In this document: positions 26,774-35,719 of the stretch, one piece after another
Numbering within the stretch: the first letter of the stretch is position 1
Layout of the letters: the number at the start of each line of letters is the position of its first letter
Source of the DNA: an uncultured Roseovarius sp.
GTDB lineage: Bacteria; Pseudomonadota; Alphaproteobacteria; Rhodobacterales; Rhodobacteraceae
NCBI GenBank assembly: GCA_947499555.1
Contig: CANMOU010000004.1
Span: 62,001-126,000, forward strand
Direction of reading: 5' to 3'
DNA length: 64,000 bases
The notes under the pieces: generated by a model
Databases searched by the model: none
What the model was told of the DNA's origin: nothing
Seen by the model: the letters and a program-made list of their open reading frames with translations, nothing else
Translations under genes and position numbers: made by a program

Positions 26774-28177
26774 ATGGAAGAACAACTCGCGGAACTCGCG
26801 GCCAAAGTGGCCGAGATGGAGGCGAAGGGGAACCTGACGAACACCATGTTCGCGGAGACATATTACTATCTGACCATCCCCTTGATGATCATCATTCACG
26901 CAGGCTTTCTGGCCTATGAGATGGGTGCATCACGCGCCAAAAACGCGCTCTCCTCGGGCGTGAAAAACATTCTGGCCTTCGCATTCGTGATCCCGGCCTT
27001 CTACTTCTTTGGATGGTGGGTCTACTGGGCCTTCCCAACTGGCTTCTCATTCTCGGCAGGGCCAAACGGCATCTCAGGCGCGGAATATGCAAGCTCCATT
27101 GCTTTGGCGTGGGGTGAATCCGCAGCCTTTATGGGCCCCAACACCGAAGACCAGATCGACGGCGTCTTCTGGGGTGCATTCACGCTCTTTGCGGCGACCA
27201 CGGCTTCGATCATGTCAGGTGCTGTGATTGAACGCATTCAAACAGTTGGTTTTGTCATCTGTGCTATCGTCCTGGGCGGCTTCAGCTGGACACTGGCAGC
27301 AGCCTGGGGCTGGCACGCAGACGGCTGGCTGGTGCAAAACTGGGGTGTGCATGACTTCGGCGCAGCAGGTCTTGTGCACGCCGTTGCCGCCTTCTTCGCT
27401 CTGGGCGTCCTGATCGTGCTCGGGCCACGCATCGGCAAGTTCAACGAAGATGGTACGGCAAACGATCTCCCGGGTCACAACATGCCCTTCACAGCGATGG
27501 GCCTGATGCTCATCGTCGTGGGCTTCTGGGGCTTCCTGATGGCCTGTCTGGTTGTCGGCGGTGAAGCCTGGTCGTGGAGCAGCAACTTCGCTACCATCTA
27601 TGGCACCCCCATCAATCTCGGCGCACTCAGCTTCAACATCTTGATGGGCGTTGCGGGTGGCATCATCGGCGCTTGGCTCTTCACGCGTGATCCATTCTGG
27701 ATGATGTCCGGTGCGCTTGCGGGTCTGATTTCGGTGGCCTCTGGTCTCGACATCTACTTCCCGTCGCTGACCTTCATCATCGCGATTGGCGCAGGCGTCA
27801 TGCTGAAGCCTGCCGCGAATATGCTGGAAGGTATGGGCATTGACGATGCGGTGGGCGCTGTAACGGTTCACGGCACAATGGGTATCTACGGCATGCTGAT
27901 GCTCGGCATCTTTGCCTCGGGCTACCCGGCCGTTCTGGACTTCTCGGTTCCAGAAGGCAGCACGGTTCCAACCGTAAGCCTCATCGGTCAGCTCGTGGGT
28001 GCGATCGTGTTCATCGCCATTGGCCTGATCACCGGTCTGGCGACAGCGATCGTGTTGAAAATGCTCGGTATGCTGCGCGTACCAGAAGCCGCCGAAATCG
28101 CCGGTCTCGACACGGTTAAAGTGCCAGCACAGGCCTACCCGGAAGGCATCGGGGTATCACCCCCGGCGTCGCAGTAA
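26774..28177 (+). CDS. amt: Ammonium transporter
   Basis: The 467-residue transporter has the Amt/MEP/Rh motifs ASIMSGAVIERIQ, DFGAAGLVHAVAA (a His of the ammonium pore) and DDAVGAVTVHGTMGIYG (second pore His), with about eleven membrane helices. An unusual N-terminal extension of about 35 residues (EEQLAELAAKVAEMEAKG) looks like a short coiled coil before the first helix. ATG 26774 follows GGAGGGA. No glnK gene is adjacent; instead a 56-residue membrane protein follows 23 bp downstream. Confidence 0.94.
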   Translation: MEEQLAELAAKVAEMEAKGNLTNTMFAETYYYLTIPLMIIIHAGFLAYEMGASRAKNALSSGVKNILAFAFVIPAFYFFGWWVYWAFPTGFSFSAGPNGISGAEYASSIALAWGESAAFMGPNTEDQIDGVFWGAFTLFAATTASIMSGAVIERIQTVGFVICAIVLGGFSWTLAAAWGWHADGWLVQNWGVHDFGAAGLVHAVAAFFALGVLIVLGPRIGKFNEDGTANDLPGHNMPFTAMGLMLIVVGFWGFLMACLVVGGEAWSWSSNFATIYGTPINLGALSFNILMGVAGGIIGAWLFTRDPFWMMSGALAGLISVASGLDIYFPSLTFIIAIGAGVMLKPAANMLEGMGIDDAVGAVTVHGTMGIYGMLMLGIFASGYPAVLDFSVPEGSTVPTVSLIGQLVGAIVFIAIGLITGLATAIVLKMLGMLRVPEAAEIAGLDTVKVPAQAYPEGIGVSPPASQ

Positions 28178-28200
28178 CCTGAAATTAGGAGAAAGAAATC

Positions 28201-28371
28201 ATGGGTTTTCCATATGAAAACGGTTCCTGGGAAGGCGTCAGCGGCGTGATTTTCGTCGGCGGTGCCGATGGCCCAACCGGTATTTACAGCATGATTGCCA
28301 TTGGCATCTGCATCGCAGCCCTGCTGATTGGCAATGCGATGGAAGCTGGGAAATACAAAAACCACAAGTAA
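28201..28371 (+). CDS. 56-residue membrane protein downstream of amt
   Basis: The small gene has its own strong ribosome-binding site (AGGAGAAAG) and ends just before a terminator, so it is very likely real. The peptide has a short polar N-terminus, the motif GGADGPTGIYS, and one membrane helix (MIAIGICIAALLIGNAM), with a basic end KYKNHK. The GADGPT motif recalls a conserved loop of the beta subunit of sodium-pumping decarboxylases, but the protein is far too short for that family. It may be an accessory subunit or regulator of the ammonium transporter; this is inference. Confidence 0.8.
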   Translation: MGFPYENGSWEGVSGVIFVGGADGPTGIYSMIAIGICIAALLIGNAMEAGKYKNHK

Positions 28372-28394
28372 AGGCATCGCCTTTACGCAGGACG

Positions 28395-28422
28395 CGCCCC
28401 GCATTCACGTGCGGGGCGTTTT
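28395..28422 (+). terminator. Rho-independent terminator of the amt operon
   Basis: CGCCCCGC (28395-28402) pairs with GCGGGGCG (28411-28418) around an 8-base loop and is followed by TTTT. It lies 24 bases after the stop of the small protein gene, and so closes the amt transcript after both genes. Confidence 0.85.
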
Positions 28423-28499
28423 CACGTGATACGCTCAAGACCGCGTGACAAGGCACTCTGCCCCCTTTTCAGCCTCTGATCGGATGCTACAACAGCGTC

Positions 28500-29300
28500 A
28501 TGAAACATCTTATCGGTCTTCTCTTTGCTCTCTCCGTTTTGCCGGGCGGCGCCGCGGCCTGCGGCGCTGAAACGGATTGCCCGCTCGGCGATCACAGCTA
28601 CCGCATCCAGATGCCGCCAGAGCTTGGGAACACGCCTCCGGGTGCCCTCATCTTTGCCCATGGCTACAAAGGTTCGTCGCGTGCCACGATGCGCAACGCG
28701 TCTTTGGCAGCGCTGGCTGAAAAGCAGGGAGTAGCACTGGTGGCCGCTGATGCCATCATGGATGACTGGTCCATTCCCAATGCCCCGGCTCAAAGCACGT
28801 CACCCGAGGTAGACGAGATTGCCTATTTCGACGCGCTGCGCGACGCGCTTGTGTCGAAACACGGCATTGACCCGGATCGCATCGTGGTGGCCGGGTTTTC
28901 CGCAGGTGGGATGATGGTCTGGAACCTCGCCTGCGCCAGACCAGAGAACTACGCAGGCTTCATCCCCATCGCCGGAACCTTCTGGGCGCCGGGGCCTCAA
29001 TCCTGCGCCACACCGGGGGCCAACATCATTCACATCCACGGCACATCCGATAAAATCGTGCCGCTGGCCGGACGTCCCATCGCCGAGACCCACCAGGGCG
29101 ACATCGACAAAACCCTGGCCATGTATATCGCAAACGGCGGCTATAGCGCGACGGACGCCAAGGATCTGACAGGCCTGACCTGCGACGCCTGGCGCAACAC
29201 CGACGCGGCTATTTTGATGAAATGCCTGCACGCGGGCGGACATAGTTTCAAATCTGAATATATCGAAAGCGCGTGGGCTATGCTGATGCGCGCGAATTGA
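28500..29300 (+). CDS. Exported polyhydroxybutyrate-depolymerase-like esterase
   Basis: The 266-residue protein has a signal peptide (LIGLLFALSVLPGGAAACG) and an alpha/beta-hydrolase domain. The nucleophile is in GFSAGGMMVW, the acid in HIHGTSDKIVP, and the histidine in LHAGGHSF. It resembles the LpqC/PHB-depolymerase esterase family, which cleaves short polyester or acetyl/feruloyl esters outside the cell. It is followed 20 bp later by the epimerase gene and may share its transcript. Substrate unknown. Confidence 0.83.
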   Translation: MKHLIGLLFALSVLPGGAAACGAETDCPLGDHSYRIQMPPELGNTPPGALIFAHGYKGSSRATMRNASLAALAEKQGVALVAADAIMDDWSIPNAPAQSTSPEVDEIAYFDALRDALVSKHGIDPDRIVVAGFSAGGMMVWNLACARPENYAGFIPIAGTFWAPGPQSCATPGANIIHIHGTSDKIVPLAGRPIAETHQGDIDKTLAMYIANGGYSATDAKDLTGLTCDAWRNTDAAILMKCLHAGGHSFKSEYIESAWAMLMRAN

Positions 29301-29320
29301 GAACAGCAAGTGGATCGTCC

Positions 29321-30286
29321 ATGAACATTCTTATCCTCGGAGGCGGCGGTTTTCTGGGCCAGAAACTGGCGCAGTCTTTAGCCAGAACTGGCACCCTCAG
29401 AGGACAGGACATCACAAGCCTCACCTTGGCAGACCTGCAGACACCCGCTGTGTTCGGCGCGCCTTTTGACGTTCGAGCCGTGGTGTGTGACATCGCAGAT
29501 CCAAATGCTGTCGCTCAAACAGTGACTGACGACACCGATGTCGTCTTCCTGCTGGCCGCGATTGTATCGTCCCACGCCGAAGAAGAGTTTGCGACAGGCA
29601 TGTCGATCAACCTTTACGGCGCTGCAAACGTCCTCGAACGCTGCCGGGCCTTGCCCACCCTGCCAGTCGTGGTGTTCAGCTCATCCCTCGCCGTCTACGG
29701 GGGCGACGTGCCCAACCCAGTGGGCGACCACAGCTTTCTCAATCCGCAAACATCCTACGGCACGCAAAAGGCAATCGGCGAGATGCTGGTCAACGACTAT
29801 TCGCGCAAAGGGTTCATCGACGGGCGTGCCTTTCGTCTGCCAACAATCACGGTCCGGCCCGGCAAACCAAATCGTGCCGCGTCAAGCTTTATGTCCTCGG
29901 TTTTCCGCGAACCCCTGAACGGGCAAGTGGCGATCTGTCCAGTCGAGCCTGAGTTTCAGCATTACTATCTCAGCCCAAGAAAATGCATTGAAAATCTGAT
30001 CAAGGGCGCAGAGCTGGATGAATCCGACCTTGGCGCAAACAGAGTGATGCAGATGCCCGGGCGAACTTGGTCCATTCGTCAGATGATAGACGCGATGACA
30101 GCGGTCGCGGGGGAAACACCAGGCAGTCTGATCCGGTGGGAACCCCAACCCGAGGTGAAAAAGATTGTATCCGGCTGGAAGCACGACATTGAGGCTCACC
30201 GCGCCGAAGCGCTCGGCCTGCGCGCGGATGCCAGCTTTGAAGACAACATCCGATACTATCTCGAAGATGACCAACCTGCCGCCTAA
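29321..30286 (+). CDS. NAD-dependent epimerase/dehydratase, DenD-like
   Basis: The 321-residue short-chain dehydrogenase has a nucleotide-binding GGGGFLGQKLAQ at the N-terminus and the catalytic Ser-Tyr-Lys set (FSSSLAVYGG, SYGTQKAIGE). The general layout, including RLPTITVRPGKPN, resembles D-erythronate dehydrogenase. Without the neighbouring erythronate kinase or isomerase genes this assignment is tentative. ATG 29321 starts at the nucleotide-binding motif. Its last 4 bases overlap the convergent SRPBCC gene. Confidence 0.82.
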   Translation: MNILILGGGGFLGQKLAQSLARTGTLRGQDITSLTLADLQTPAVFGAPFDVRAVVCDIADPNAVAQTVTDDTDVVFLLAAIVSSHAEEEFATGMSINLYGAANVLERCRALPTLPVVVFSSSLAVYGGDVPNPVGDHSFLNPQTSYGTQKAIGEMLVNDYSRKGFIDGRAFRLPTITVRPGKPNRAASSFMSSVFREPLNGQVAICPVEPEFQHYYLSPRKCIENLIKGAELDESDLGANRVMQMPGRTWSIRQMIDAMTAVAGETPGSLIRWEPQPEVKKIVSGWKHDIEAHRAEALGLRADASFEDNIRYYLEDDQPAA

Positions 30287-30807
30287 TGCCGCTCAGCCAG
30301 GGCTTTGAAATGCATGAGCCCGTCGCGCATATAGGCCTTCCAAAAGCTCCACGCCATAAGCCCGACCAGCGGCCGCGCCACAAGGCTGGCTGTGCGAAAC
30401 CCATAGGTCCATCCCACGTGCGTTCCGTCCGCCCCCGGCGTGAACACCCAATGCCCATGAGCCTCGCGAACCAAATAGGCAAACGGCCCGGTAAATCCTG
30501 ACACAGCGTAGGCAAATTTTGCCCGATCAGACGCCGCCTGCCCCCCGCTTGGGTCGCTATAGGTGATCTTTTCCCGCGCCGTGTTGCCATCGCCCAGAAC
30601 CACGGTACGGGTCCGCCCCACCTCGTCCCAACGCCCGGTCTGATCCCGCACGTCCACAACCGGCGGGATGGGCCCCTTGGCCTTAGGAAACAGATCCGGA
30701 AGGGAGACAGGAATGAAGACATCCCAGACCTTGGGCAAGGCGCTGTCAATCACACAAGCCACCCGCGCCGATGGTCCTAACTGCGCCGGATCAGGCGCGC
30801 CAGTCAA
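30283..30807 (-). CDS. SRPBCC-like protein
   Basis: The 174-residue protein looks like a helix-grip (START/Bet v1-like) lipid or small-ligand binding fold (ARVACVIDSALPKVWDVFIP at the N-terminus, TRTVVLGDGNTAREKITY and HGHWVFTPGADGTHVGWTYG in the middle). It overlaps the end of hemC by 17 bases and is probably co-transcribed. No signal peptide is present. Ligand and role are unknown. Confidence 0.7.
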   Translation of the reverse strand: MTGAPDPAQLGPSARVACVIDSALPKVWDVFIPVSLPDLFPKAKGPIPPVVDVRDQTGRWDEVGRTRTVVLGDGNTAREKITYSDPSGGQAASDRAKFAYAVSGFTGPFAYLVREAHGHWVFTPGADGTHVGWTYGFRTASLVARPLVGLMAWSFWKAYMRDGLMHFKALAERH

Positions 30808-31738
30808 AGAACCCCTCGCCCGCGCGCGTCAGCAGTCCGCGCGCCAGTTCGGCACCCAGGGCGGCCCCATCCTCAACCGGTGCAGCCGCCGCATCGCTCA
30901 GGCTTTCGCTGCCATCGGGGCGCAGGATCTCTCCGCGCAGCCGGATCGTACCGCCATCGAGCTCAGCAAGCCCTGCAATCGGTGTTTCGCAAGAGCCATC
31001 CAGCGTTGCCAGAAACGCCCGTTCCGCCGCCAGCCTTTGCCCGGTCGGACCATCATGAATCGCCGACAGCATTTCCGCCACACGGGTATCATCTTCTCGC
31101 CGCTCAATACCAATCGCGCCCTGCGCGACAGCCGGAAGCATATCTTCCGGCGCAATCGCCCCTTTCGCCACGTCCGATTGCCCTAACCGGTTCAACCCGG
31201 CCATCGCCAGAAACGTGCAGCCCGCCACGCCATCTTCCAGCTTCTTCAGCCGGGTCTGGACGTTGCCGCGAAACTCAACCACTTCCAGATGCGGAAACTT
31301 CACCAGCACCTGCGCCTTGCGCCGCAGGGATGACGTGCCAACCTTGGTGCCTTCAGGCAAACCCGCCAACCCGTCAAAATGCGGCGACACAAATGCGTCC
31401 CGCACATCCTCGCGCGGCAGGTATGTGTCCAGAACAAGCCCCCCTGGCTGCTCCACCGGCATGTCCTTCATTGAATGCACCGCGATGTCAATTTCACCTG
31501 ACAACATCGCGTCCTCGATCTCGCGTGTAAAAAGCCCTTTGCCGCCGATCTCTTTCAGCGGGCGGTCAATCACACGGTCGCCCGTGGTCTTGATGACCTG
31601 GATCTCAAAAGCATCTTCCGGCAGGTCGAACGCCTTGGAAAGACGCGACCTTGTCTCATATGCCTGCGCCAGGGCAAGCGGTGATCCGCGCGTACCAATC
31701 CTGAGTGGCGCCGACGGAGTGGGCAATTCCAATGTCAT
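30791..31738 (-). CDS. hemC: Hydroxymethylbilane synthase (porphobilinogen deaminase)
   Basis: The 315-residue enzyme polymerises four porphobilinogen units to hydroxymethylbilane in tetrapyrrole synthesis. The N-terminus has RIGTRGSPLALAQA, the KTTGD segment and GKGLFTREIEDA; the dipyrromethane cofactor cysteine is in LDGSCETPIAG. It is divergent from hemE across a 93-bp gap that holds a PpsR-type dyad. Product feeds heme and corrinoids, which matches the cobalamin genes further right. Confidence 0.94.
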   Translation of the reverse strand: MTLELPTPSAPLRIGTRGSPLALAQAYETRSRLSKAFDLPEDAFEIQVIKTTGDRVIDRPLKEIGGKGLFTREIEDAMLSGEIDIAVHSMKDMPVEQPGGLVLDTYLPREDVRDAFVSPHFDGLAGLPEGTKVGTSSLRRKAQVLVKFPHLEVVEFRGNVQTRLKKLEDGVAGCTFLAMAGLNRLGQSDVAKGAIAPEDMLPAVAQGAIGIERREDDTRVAEMLSAIHDGPTGQRLAAERAFLATLDGSCETPIAGLAELDGGTIRLRGEILRPDGSESLSDAAAAPVEDGAALGAELARGLLTRAGEGFFDWRA

Positions 31739-31754
31739 GACTCCGGTCTAGACG

Positions 31755-31772
31755 TGTAAACCTAGCCTGACA
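31755..31772. promoter_or_regulatory. PpsR/CrtJ-type dyad between hemC and hemE
   Basis: TGTAAACCTAGCCTGACA fits TGT-N12-ACA, the core operator of the redox/light/heme-responsive repressor PpsR (CrtJ), with one outer base deviating from TGTC-N10-GACA. It is central in the short gap between the divergent hemC and hemE starts, where a regulator could control both. PpsR is known to regulate heme genes in Rhodobacter. One dyad alone could be chance. Confidence 0.45.
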
Positions 31773-31831
31773 AGTTTTGGTTGACATTCCCACGCCCAAA
31801 GGAGACCAAATCCTTGAAAGGGAGACGGCGA

Positions 31832-32866
31832 ATGGCGCAGAAAAAGACGATCCTGAAAGCTCTTGCAGGGGAGGTTCAGGCAACCCCGCCGATCTGGATG
31901 ATGCGCCAGGCCGGGCGCTACTTGCCTGAGTACCGCGCCACCCGCGAACAGGCCGGCGATTTCCTGTCGCTCTGCTACAATTCCGATCTGGCCACCGAAG
32001 TCACGCTGCAGCCCATTCGCCGCTACGGGTTCGACGCCGCCATCCTCTTTGCCGATATCCTTCTGGTGCCTCAGGCCTTGGGCGCCGACCTGTGGTTTGT
32101 CACCGGCGAAGGCCCGCGTCTCTCCACCATCACCGGGCAGGCAGAGTTCGATGCCCTCAAAGACCCCGACGACATTCACGACACGCTTGCACCGGTCTAT
32201 CAGACGGTGCGCAACCTTGCCTCTGCCCTGCCGTCCGAGACCACGCTCATCGGTTTTGCCGGCGCGCCCTGGACCGTCGCCACCTATATGATCGCCGGGC
32301 GCGGCACACCCGATCAGGGGCCAGCCCACGCATTGAAGGACGAAAACCGCCCGCTTTTTGAGGCCGTGATAAACCGGTTGACCGACGCGACCATCACCTA
32401 CCTTTCCGCCCAGATCGACGCCGGGGCCGAAGTGGTGAAAATCTTCGACAGTTGGGCAGGCTCGCTCAAAGGACAGGATTTCGAAGATTTCGCCGTCGCC
32501 CCCACCAAACGCATCATTGCAGCACTCAAGGCCAAACATCCCGAAACCCCGATCATCGCCTTCCCCCGGGAAGGCGGCGATGGCTATATCGGGTTTCACG
32601 AAAAAACCGGCGCCGATTGCGTGGCCATCGACAATTCCGTTAGCCCGGAATGGGCGGCAGAACATGTCCAGGTCTCGGGCTGTGTGCAGGGCAACCTCGC
32701 CTCGTCTCATATGGTCACCGGCGGCGAAGACCTCGTGCGCGAAACCAAGGCCGTCGTCGAGGCCTTCCGCAAAGGCCCCCACATCTTCAATTTGGGCCAC
32801 GGGATTACGCCAGACGCCGACCCGGAGAATGTGCAGCTAATGATCGACACGGTCCGCGGCGGGTAA
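31832..32866 (+). CDS. hemE: Uroporphyrinogen decarboxylase
   Basis: The 344-residue cytoplasmic enzyme decarboxylates uroporphyrinogen III to coproporphyrinogen III in heme synthesis. Signatures are [14 protein letters not shown] at the N-terminus and [19 protein letters not shown] 31832 follows AAAGGGAGA; a longer in-frame start lies in the intergenic region and is less likely. Divergent from hemC. Converges on the haloalkane dehalogenase gene. Confidence 0.95.
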   Translation: MAQKKTILKALAGEVQATPPIWMMRQAGRYLPEYRATREQAGDFLSLCYNSDLATEVTLQPIRRYGFDAAILFADILLVPQALGADLWFVTGEGPRLSTITGQAEFDALKDPDDIHDTLAPVYQTVRNLASALPSETTLIGFAGAPWTVATYMIAGRGTPDQGPAHALKDENRPLFEAVINRLTDATITYLSAQIDAGAEVVKIFDSWAGSLKGQDFEDFAVAPTKRIIAALKAKHPETPIIAFPREGGDGYIGFHEKTGADCVAIDNSVSPEWAAEHVQVSGCVQGNLASSHMVTGGEDLVRETKAVVEAFRKGPHIFNLGHGITPDADPENVQLMIDTVRGG

Positions 32867-32936
32867 ATGCGGTGGTGAATGGCGGCTTTGAGCCCAAAGT
32901 TACCAATGCTGCGATCTGCATGTTTGTCCGAATTCT

Positions 32937-33869
32937 CTATTTTTGGGGCTTAAAAGGATGCCCTCCATCTTCCCATGCCGACAGGGCCGCGTGTGCAACT
33001 TGTTTGCCGTTGGTCTCCTGAACGAAGTGACCTGCATCCGGCAGCATCAGGGGTGGGTGAACAACGCCCAATATTTCGCGCATGCGTTGCATAAGCCTCG
33101 GCGGGATAAGAACGTCTGCCTCTCCGACGGCCATGAAGCTGTCGCCCGACCAGTCATTTTTCCACCATGCCGCTGCGCGTCGCGAAACATCAACGCCCTC
33201 CATGTGGTGTTCGGTCATCACCAGCGACGGAAATTTCCGCACTCCGGCCCGATACCGTGCGTCTGGAAAAGGGGCGGCGTAGGCGTTTGCAACTTCATCG
33301 CTCATACCAGGCACGTATTTTTGAAATAGCGCCGCAATGTCATAGTCCGGTTGGGTCCGGTGGAATTCCCTCCAAGCATTGAACCCTTCACTGCTACCCC
33401 CGCCCAAGCCAAGAACTGTGTTCATAACCAGTAGCCGATTGAAGCGATCAGGCATGTCGGGCGGAATGGTAAGGCCCAAAAGTCCACCCCAATCCTGTAC
33501 GACGAGTGTAATTCCATTTAGGTCAAGCGCTTCAATCAGGGCAACCAAGCTCTGACGGTGAAATGTGAAAGTATAGCAGTTGTCTTGGGTGGGTTTATCA
33601 GACCGACCGAAACCGAATAGGTCAGGAACGATAACGCGCGCACCGGTCTTGAGAAACACCGGGATCATGTGCCGATACAAAAAACCCCACGACGGCTGCC
33701 CATGCAGGCACAAAAACACCCGCTCCGCATCTTTTGGACCCTCGTCTATTCTTGCCATCCGCAGGCCTTCATACCCGGCCAACTGCTCCTCATATTGAGG
33801 ATCCCAGTCGAAATTAGGCAAGTTCAGAAAACGGCTGTCTGGCGTGCGCACAGCGTCAATGGGTGACAT
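32937..33869 (-). CDS. Haloalkane dehalogenase-like alpha/beta hydrolase
   Basis: The 310-residue hydrolase has the oxyanion motif HGQPSWGFLYRHMIP (W61), the nucleophile in VVQDWGGLLG (D126, followed by halide-binding W127), a possible acid at VGEADVLIPP (D252) and the histidine in PDAGHFVQE (H281). This pattern fits haloalkane dehalogenases of subfamily I, which hydrolyse carbon-halogen bonds. An epoxide hydrolase or other relative cannot be ruled out. No signal peptide. It stands alone between hemE and the cyclase gene. Confidence 0.8.
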   Translation of the reverse strand: MSPIDAVRTPDSRFLNLPNFDWDPQYEEQLAGYEGLRMARIDEGPKDAERVFLCLHGQPSWGFLYRHMIPVFLKTGARVIVPDLFGFGRSDKPTQDNCYTFTFHRQSLVALIEALDLNGITLVVQDWGGLLGLTIPPDMPDRFNRLLVMNTVLGLGGGSSEGFNAWREFHRTQPDYDIAALFQKYVPGMSDEVANAYAAPFPDARYRAGVRKFPSLVMTEHHMEGVDVSRRAAAWWKNDWSGDSFMAVGEADVLIPPRLMQRMREILGVVHPPLMLPDAGHFVQETNGKQVAHAALSAWEDGGHPFKPQK

Positions 33870-34124
33870 GTCTAATTCCAGTGTTTCTGTTGTTGTCAGC
33901 TAGAGTTGCAGCTTTGGGTGCCTTCCTGCAAGCGGTCCTTCGCAATGCACTAATGAACGCCAGCTTTGTCCGCAATCCGGACCCACGCTCAAAGCAATCC
34001 TCACACCACCCATGTCGGCGCTGCCAAAAGCAAACCTTGATCGCCCTGTCGGGCAACCAAGATTTTGACGCAACCCCATTTCAAACGTACTCTGGAAACA
34101 GCCAAAGACTAACTTTCGGAAACA

Positions 34125-35306
34125 ATGTCTGATCCAGAGAGCAAAATGCACACCGCTCAGGATGCCGCGCCGAGCGCTGTGGCAAGTGATCTTGGGCTGA
34201 CAACAGAAGAGTTCAGGATTTCGATGCCAATCGGAATCGGAGCCGTCCTGGCTGCGCTGGCGTCCTTGGTCACATGCTATTCCGAGATCTTGTCCACCTA
34301 TGTGTTGGGGTACCAAGCGCTTTCGATCAATCCGCATGTTCAAGCGGTCATCATGTGGGTACTTGCATTTTTGGCCGTCGGCTTTTTGTGGAGAGATCGA
34401 AAACGGCATGCAAAAGAGCTTCCACTTGTCCTGGGCGGAATCGCTGCCGTCGTCCTCGTTATCACGCTGTATTTTGGGTATGATGAAAGGGTCGAGGCGC
34501 TCGCTTATGTACTTCTCGTGATTGCGGCGCTTCTCAACCAGAACTTTATTCTCGATGCGTTGAATAACACTGTTCGCAGCCAGACCCACGAAATCGAGGC
34601 ATTGAATTTTAGCTTGGCGGAAAAAGTGAAGCTCCAGGAAGGTGAGATCGACCGGCTTGGACGACTGAAACAATTCCTTGCGCCACAGGTCGCAGAACTC
34701 GTCGTAGAAAGAGAAAGTGACGAGCTTCTTAAGACCCATCGTCGATACATAGCGTGCTTGTTTTGCGACATTCGCAACTTCACCGCGGTGTCCGAGGCAA
34801 TCGAACCCGAGGATGTGATTACCCTCTTGCAGCAATTCCACGACGAGGTTGGAAGCCTCGTCGCCCAGCATAAGGGCACGATTGGCTACCGCGCAGGGGA
34901 CGGGTTGATGGTTTTCTTCAATGACCCGGTTCCCTGCGACCGCCCCGTGTTAAAAGCCGTGCAGTTAGGGCAGGCCATCCGCGAAGCCTTTGAAGGCGTC
35001 CGCGCGCCCTGGCAAAAACTCGGGCATGAGATGGGGTTGGGTATCGGGATCAGCAGTGGCTACGCGACGCTGGGGCTTATCGGATTTCATGGTCGTGCCG
35101 ATTACACGGCAATCGGCGGCGTCGTAAACACCGCGTCTCGGCTATGTGACTTTGCAAAAGATGGTCAGATCCTCATCAACAAACGGGCGCTTCTGGACAT
35201 AGAAGATGCAGCAAAGGCAGAGGATTTGGGACAAATGGAACTGAAAGGCATCGGCAAACCTGTACAGGTTTTTCGCATTCAGACGCTCGAAGACCAGGCG
35301 AATTGA
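34125..35306 (+). CDS. Membrane class III adenylate/guanylate cyclase
   Basis: The 393-residue protein has about four membrane helices (35-140), a short coiled coil (155-185) and a C-terminal class III cyclase domain. Metal aspartates are D215 (FCDIRNFT) and D259 (AGDGLMVFF); transition-state Asn and Arg are in GGVVNTASRLCD. The residue usually Lys for purine choice is not evident (GTIGYRAGDG), so substrate specificity is uncertain. It is probably a membrane sensor making cAMP or cGMP. No neighbours suggest the stimulus. Confidence 0.88.
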   Translation: MSDPESKMHTAQDAAPSAVASDLGLTTEEFRISMPIGIGAVLAALASLVTCYSEILSTYVLGYQALSINPHVQAVIMWVLAFLAVGFLWRDRKRHAKELPLVLGGIAAVVLVITLYFGYDERVEALAYVLLVIAALLNQNFILDALNNTVRSQTHEIEALNFSLAEKVKLQEGEIDRLGRLKQFLAPQVAELVVERESDELLKTHRRYIACLFCDIRNFTAVSEAIEPEDVITLLQQFHDEVGSLVAQHKGTIGYRAGDGLMVFFNDPVPCDRPVLKAVQLGQAIREAFEGVRAPWQKLGHEMGLGIGISSGYATLGLIGFHGRADYTAIGGVVNTASRLCDFAKDGQILINKRALLDIEDAAKAEDLGQMELKGIGKPVQVFRIQTLEDQAN

Positions 35307-35719
35307 CGCTCTAAATTCAATCGCCGCAATCGATTGACAACGTTCTCCGCATGGGAACCTTTCGGCCCAGAGAACGCGCCTGCCTGACCTCGACGATGTG
35401 GCTCACAAAAATCTTCAGAGACGAACGCGGCGCGAGCTTAGGCAATCGGGGCAACGATCCCCAAAGCCTCCTCCATACAGCTTAAGAAACCCTTCCTCCC
35501 ATCGCGCGGCGCGGTAACCCGGCCCTCTGCCGACGCCCGCACCGACGCAATACCGACGTGATACCGACGTCATACCGACACGCCAAATCCCTTGTTTTTC
35601 GGGCGTTAACCCCCGATTCGCCCGCCACAGGGCGGAATTGGGCACAATCCATGTCGCAATCAGGCGGTCACAGGCTGGCCGCAGCGGGCCAACCTGCCCC
35701 TATCGGAGGAGCACGGCTG
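35307..35719 (+). promoter_or_regulatory. 413-bp dddP upstream region
   Basis: No supported gene lies here; the open frames seen are not convincing. The main feature is the second 11-bp tandem array at 35539-35582. Its last unit ends 138 bp before the dddP ATG, and a GGAGG ribosome-binding site lies at 35705-35709. No clear -35/-10 pair was found. The rest shows no other structure I can support. Confidence 0.5.
35539..35582. repeat. Four-copy 11-bp tandem array upstream of dddP
   Basis: The units read GCACCGACGCA, ATACCGACGTG, ATACCGACGTC and ATACCGACACG, followed by CCAA. Unit length, copy number, the distinct first unit and the flanking CCAA are the same as in the array at 11948-11991, while the genes flanking the two arrays are unrelated. 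The array lies in the non-coding region upstream of the DMSP lyase gene. Confidence 0.85.
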
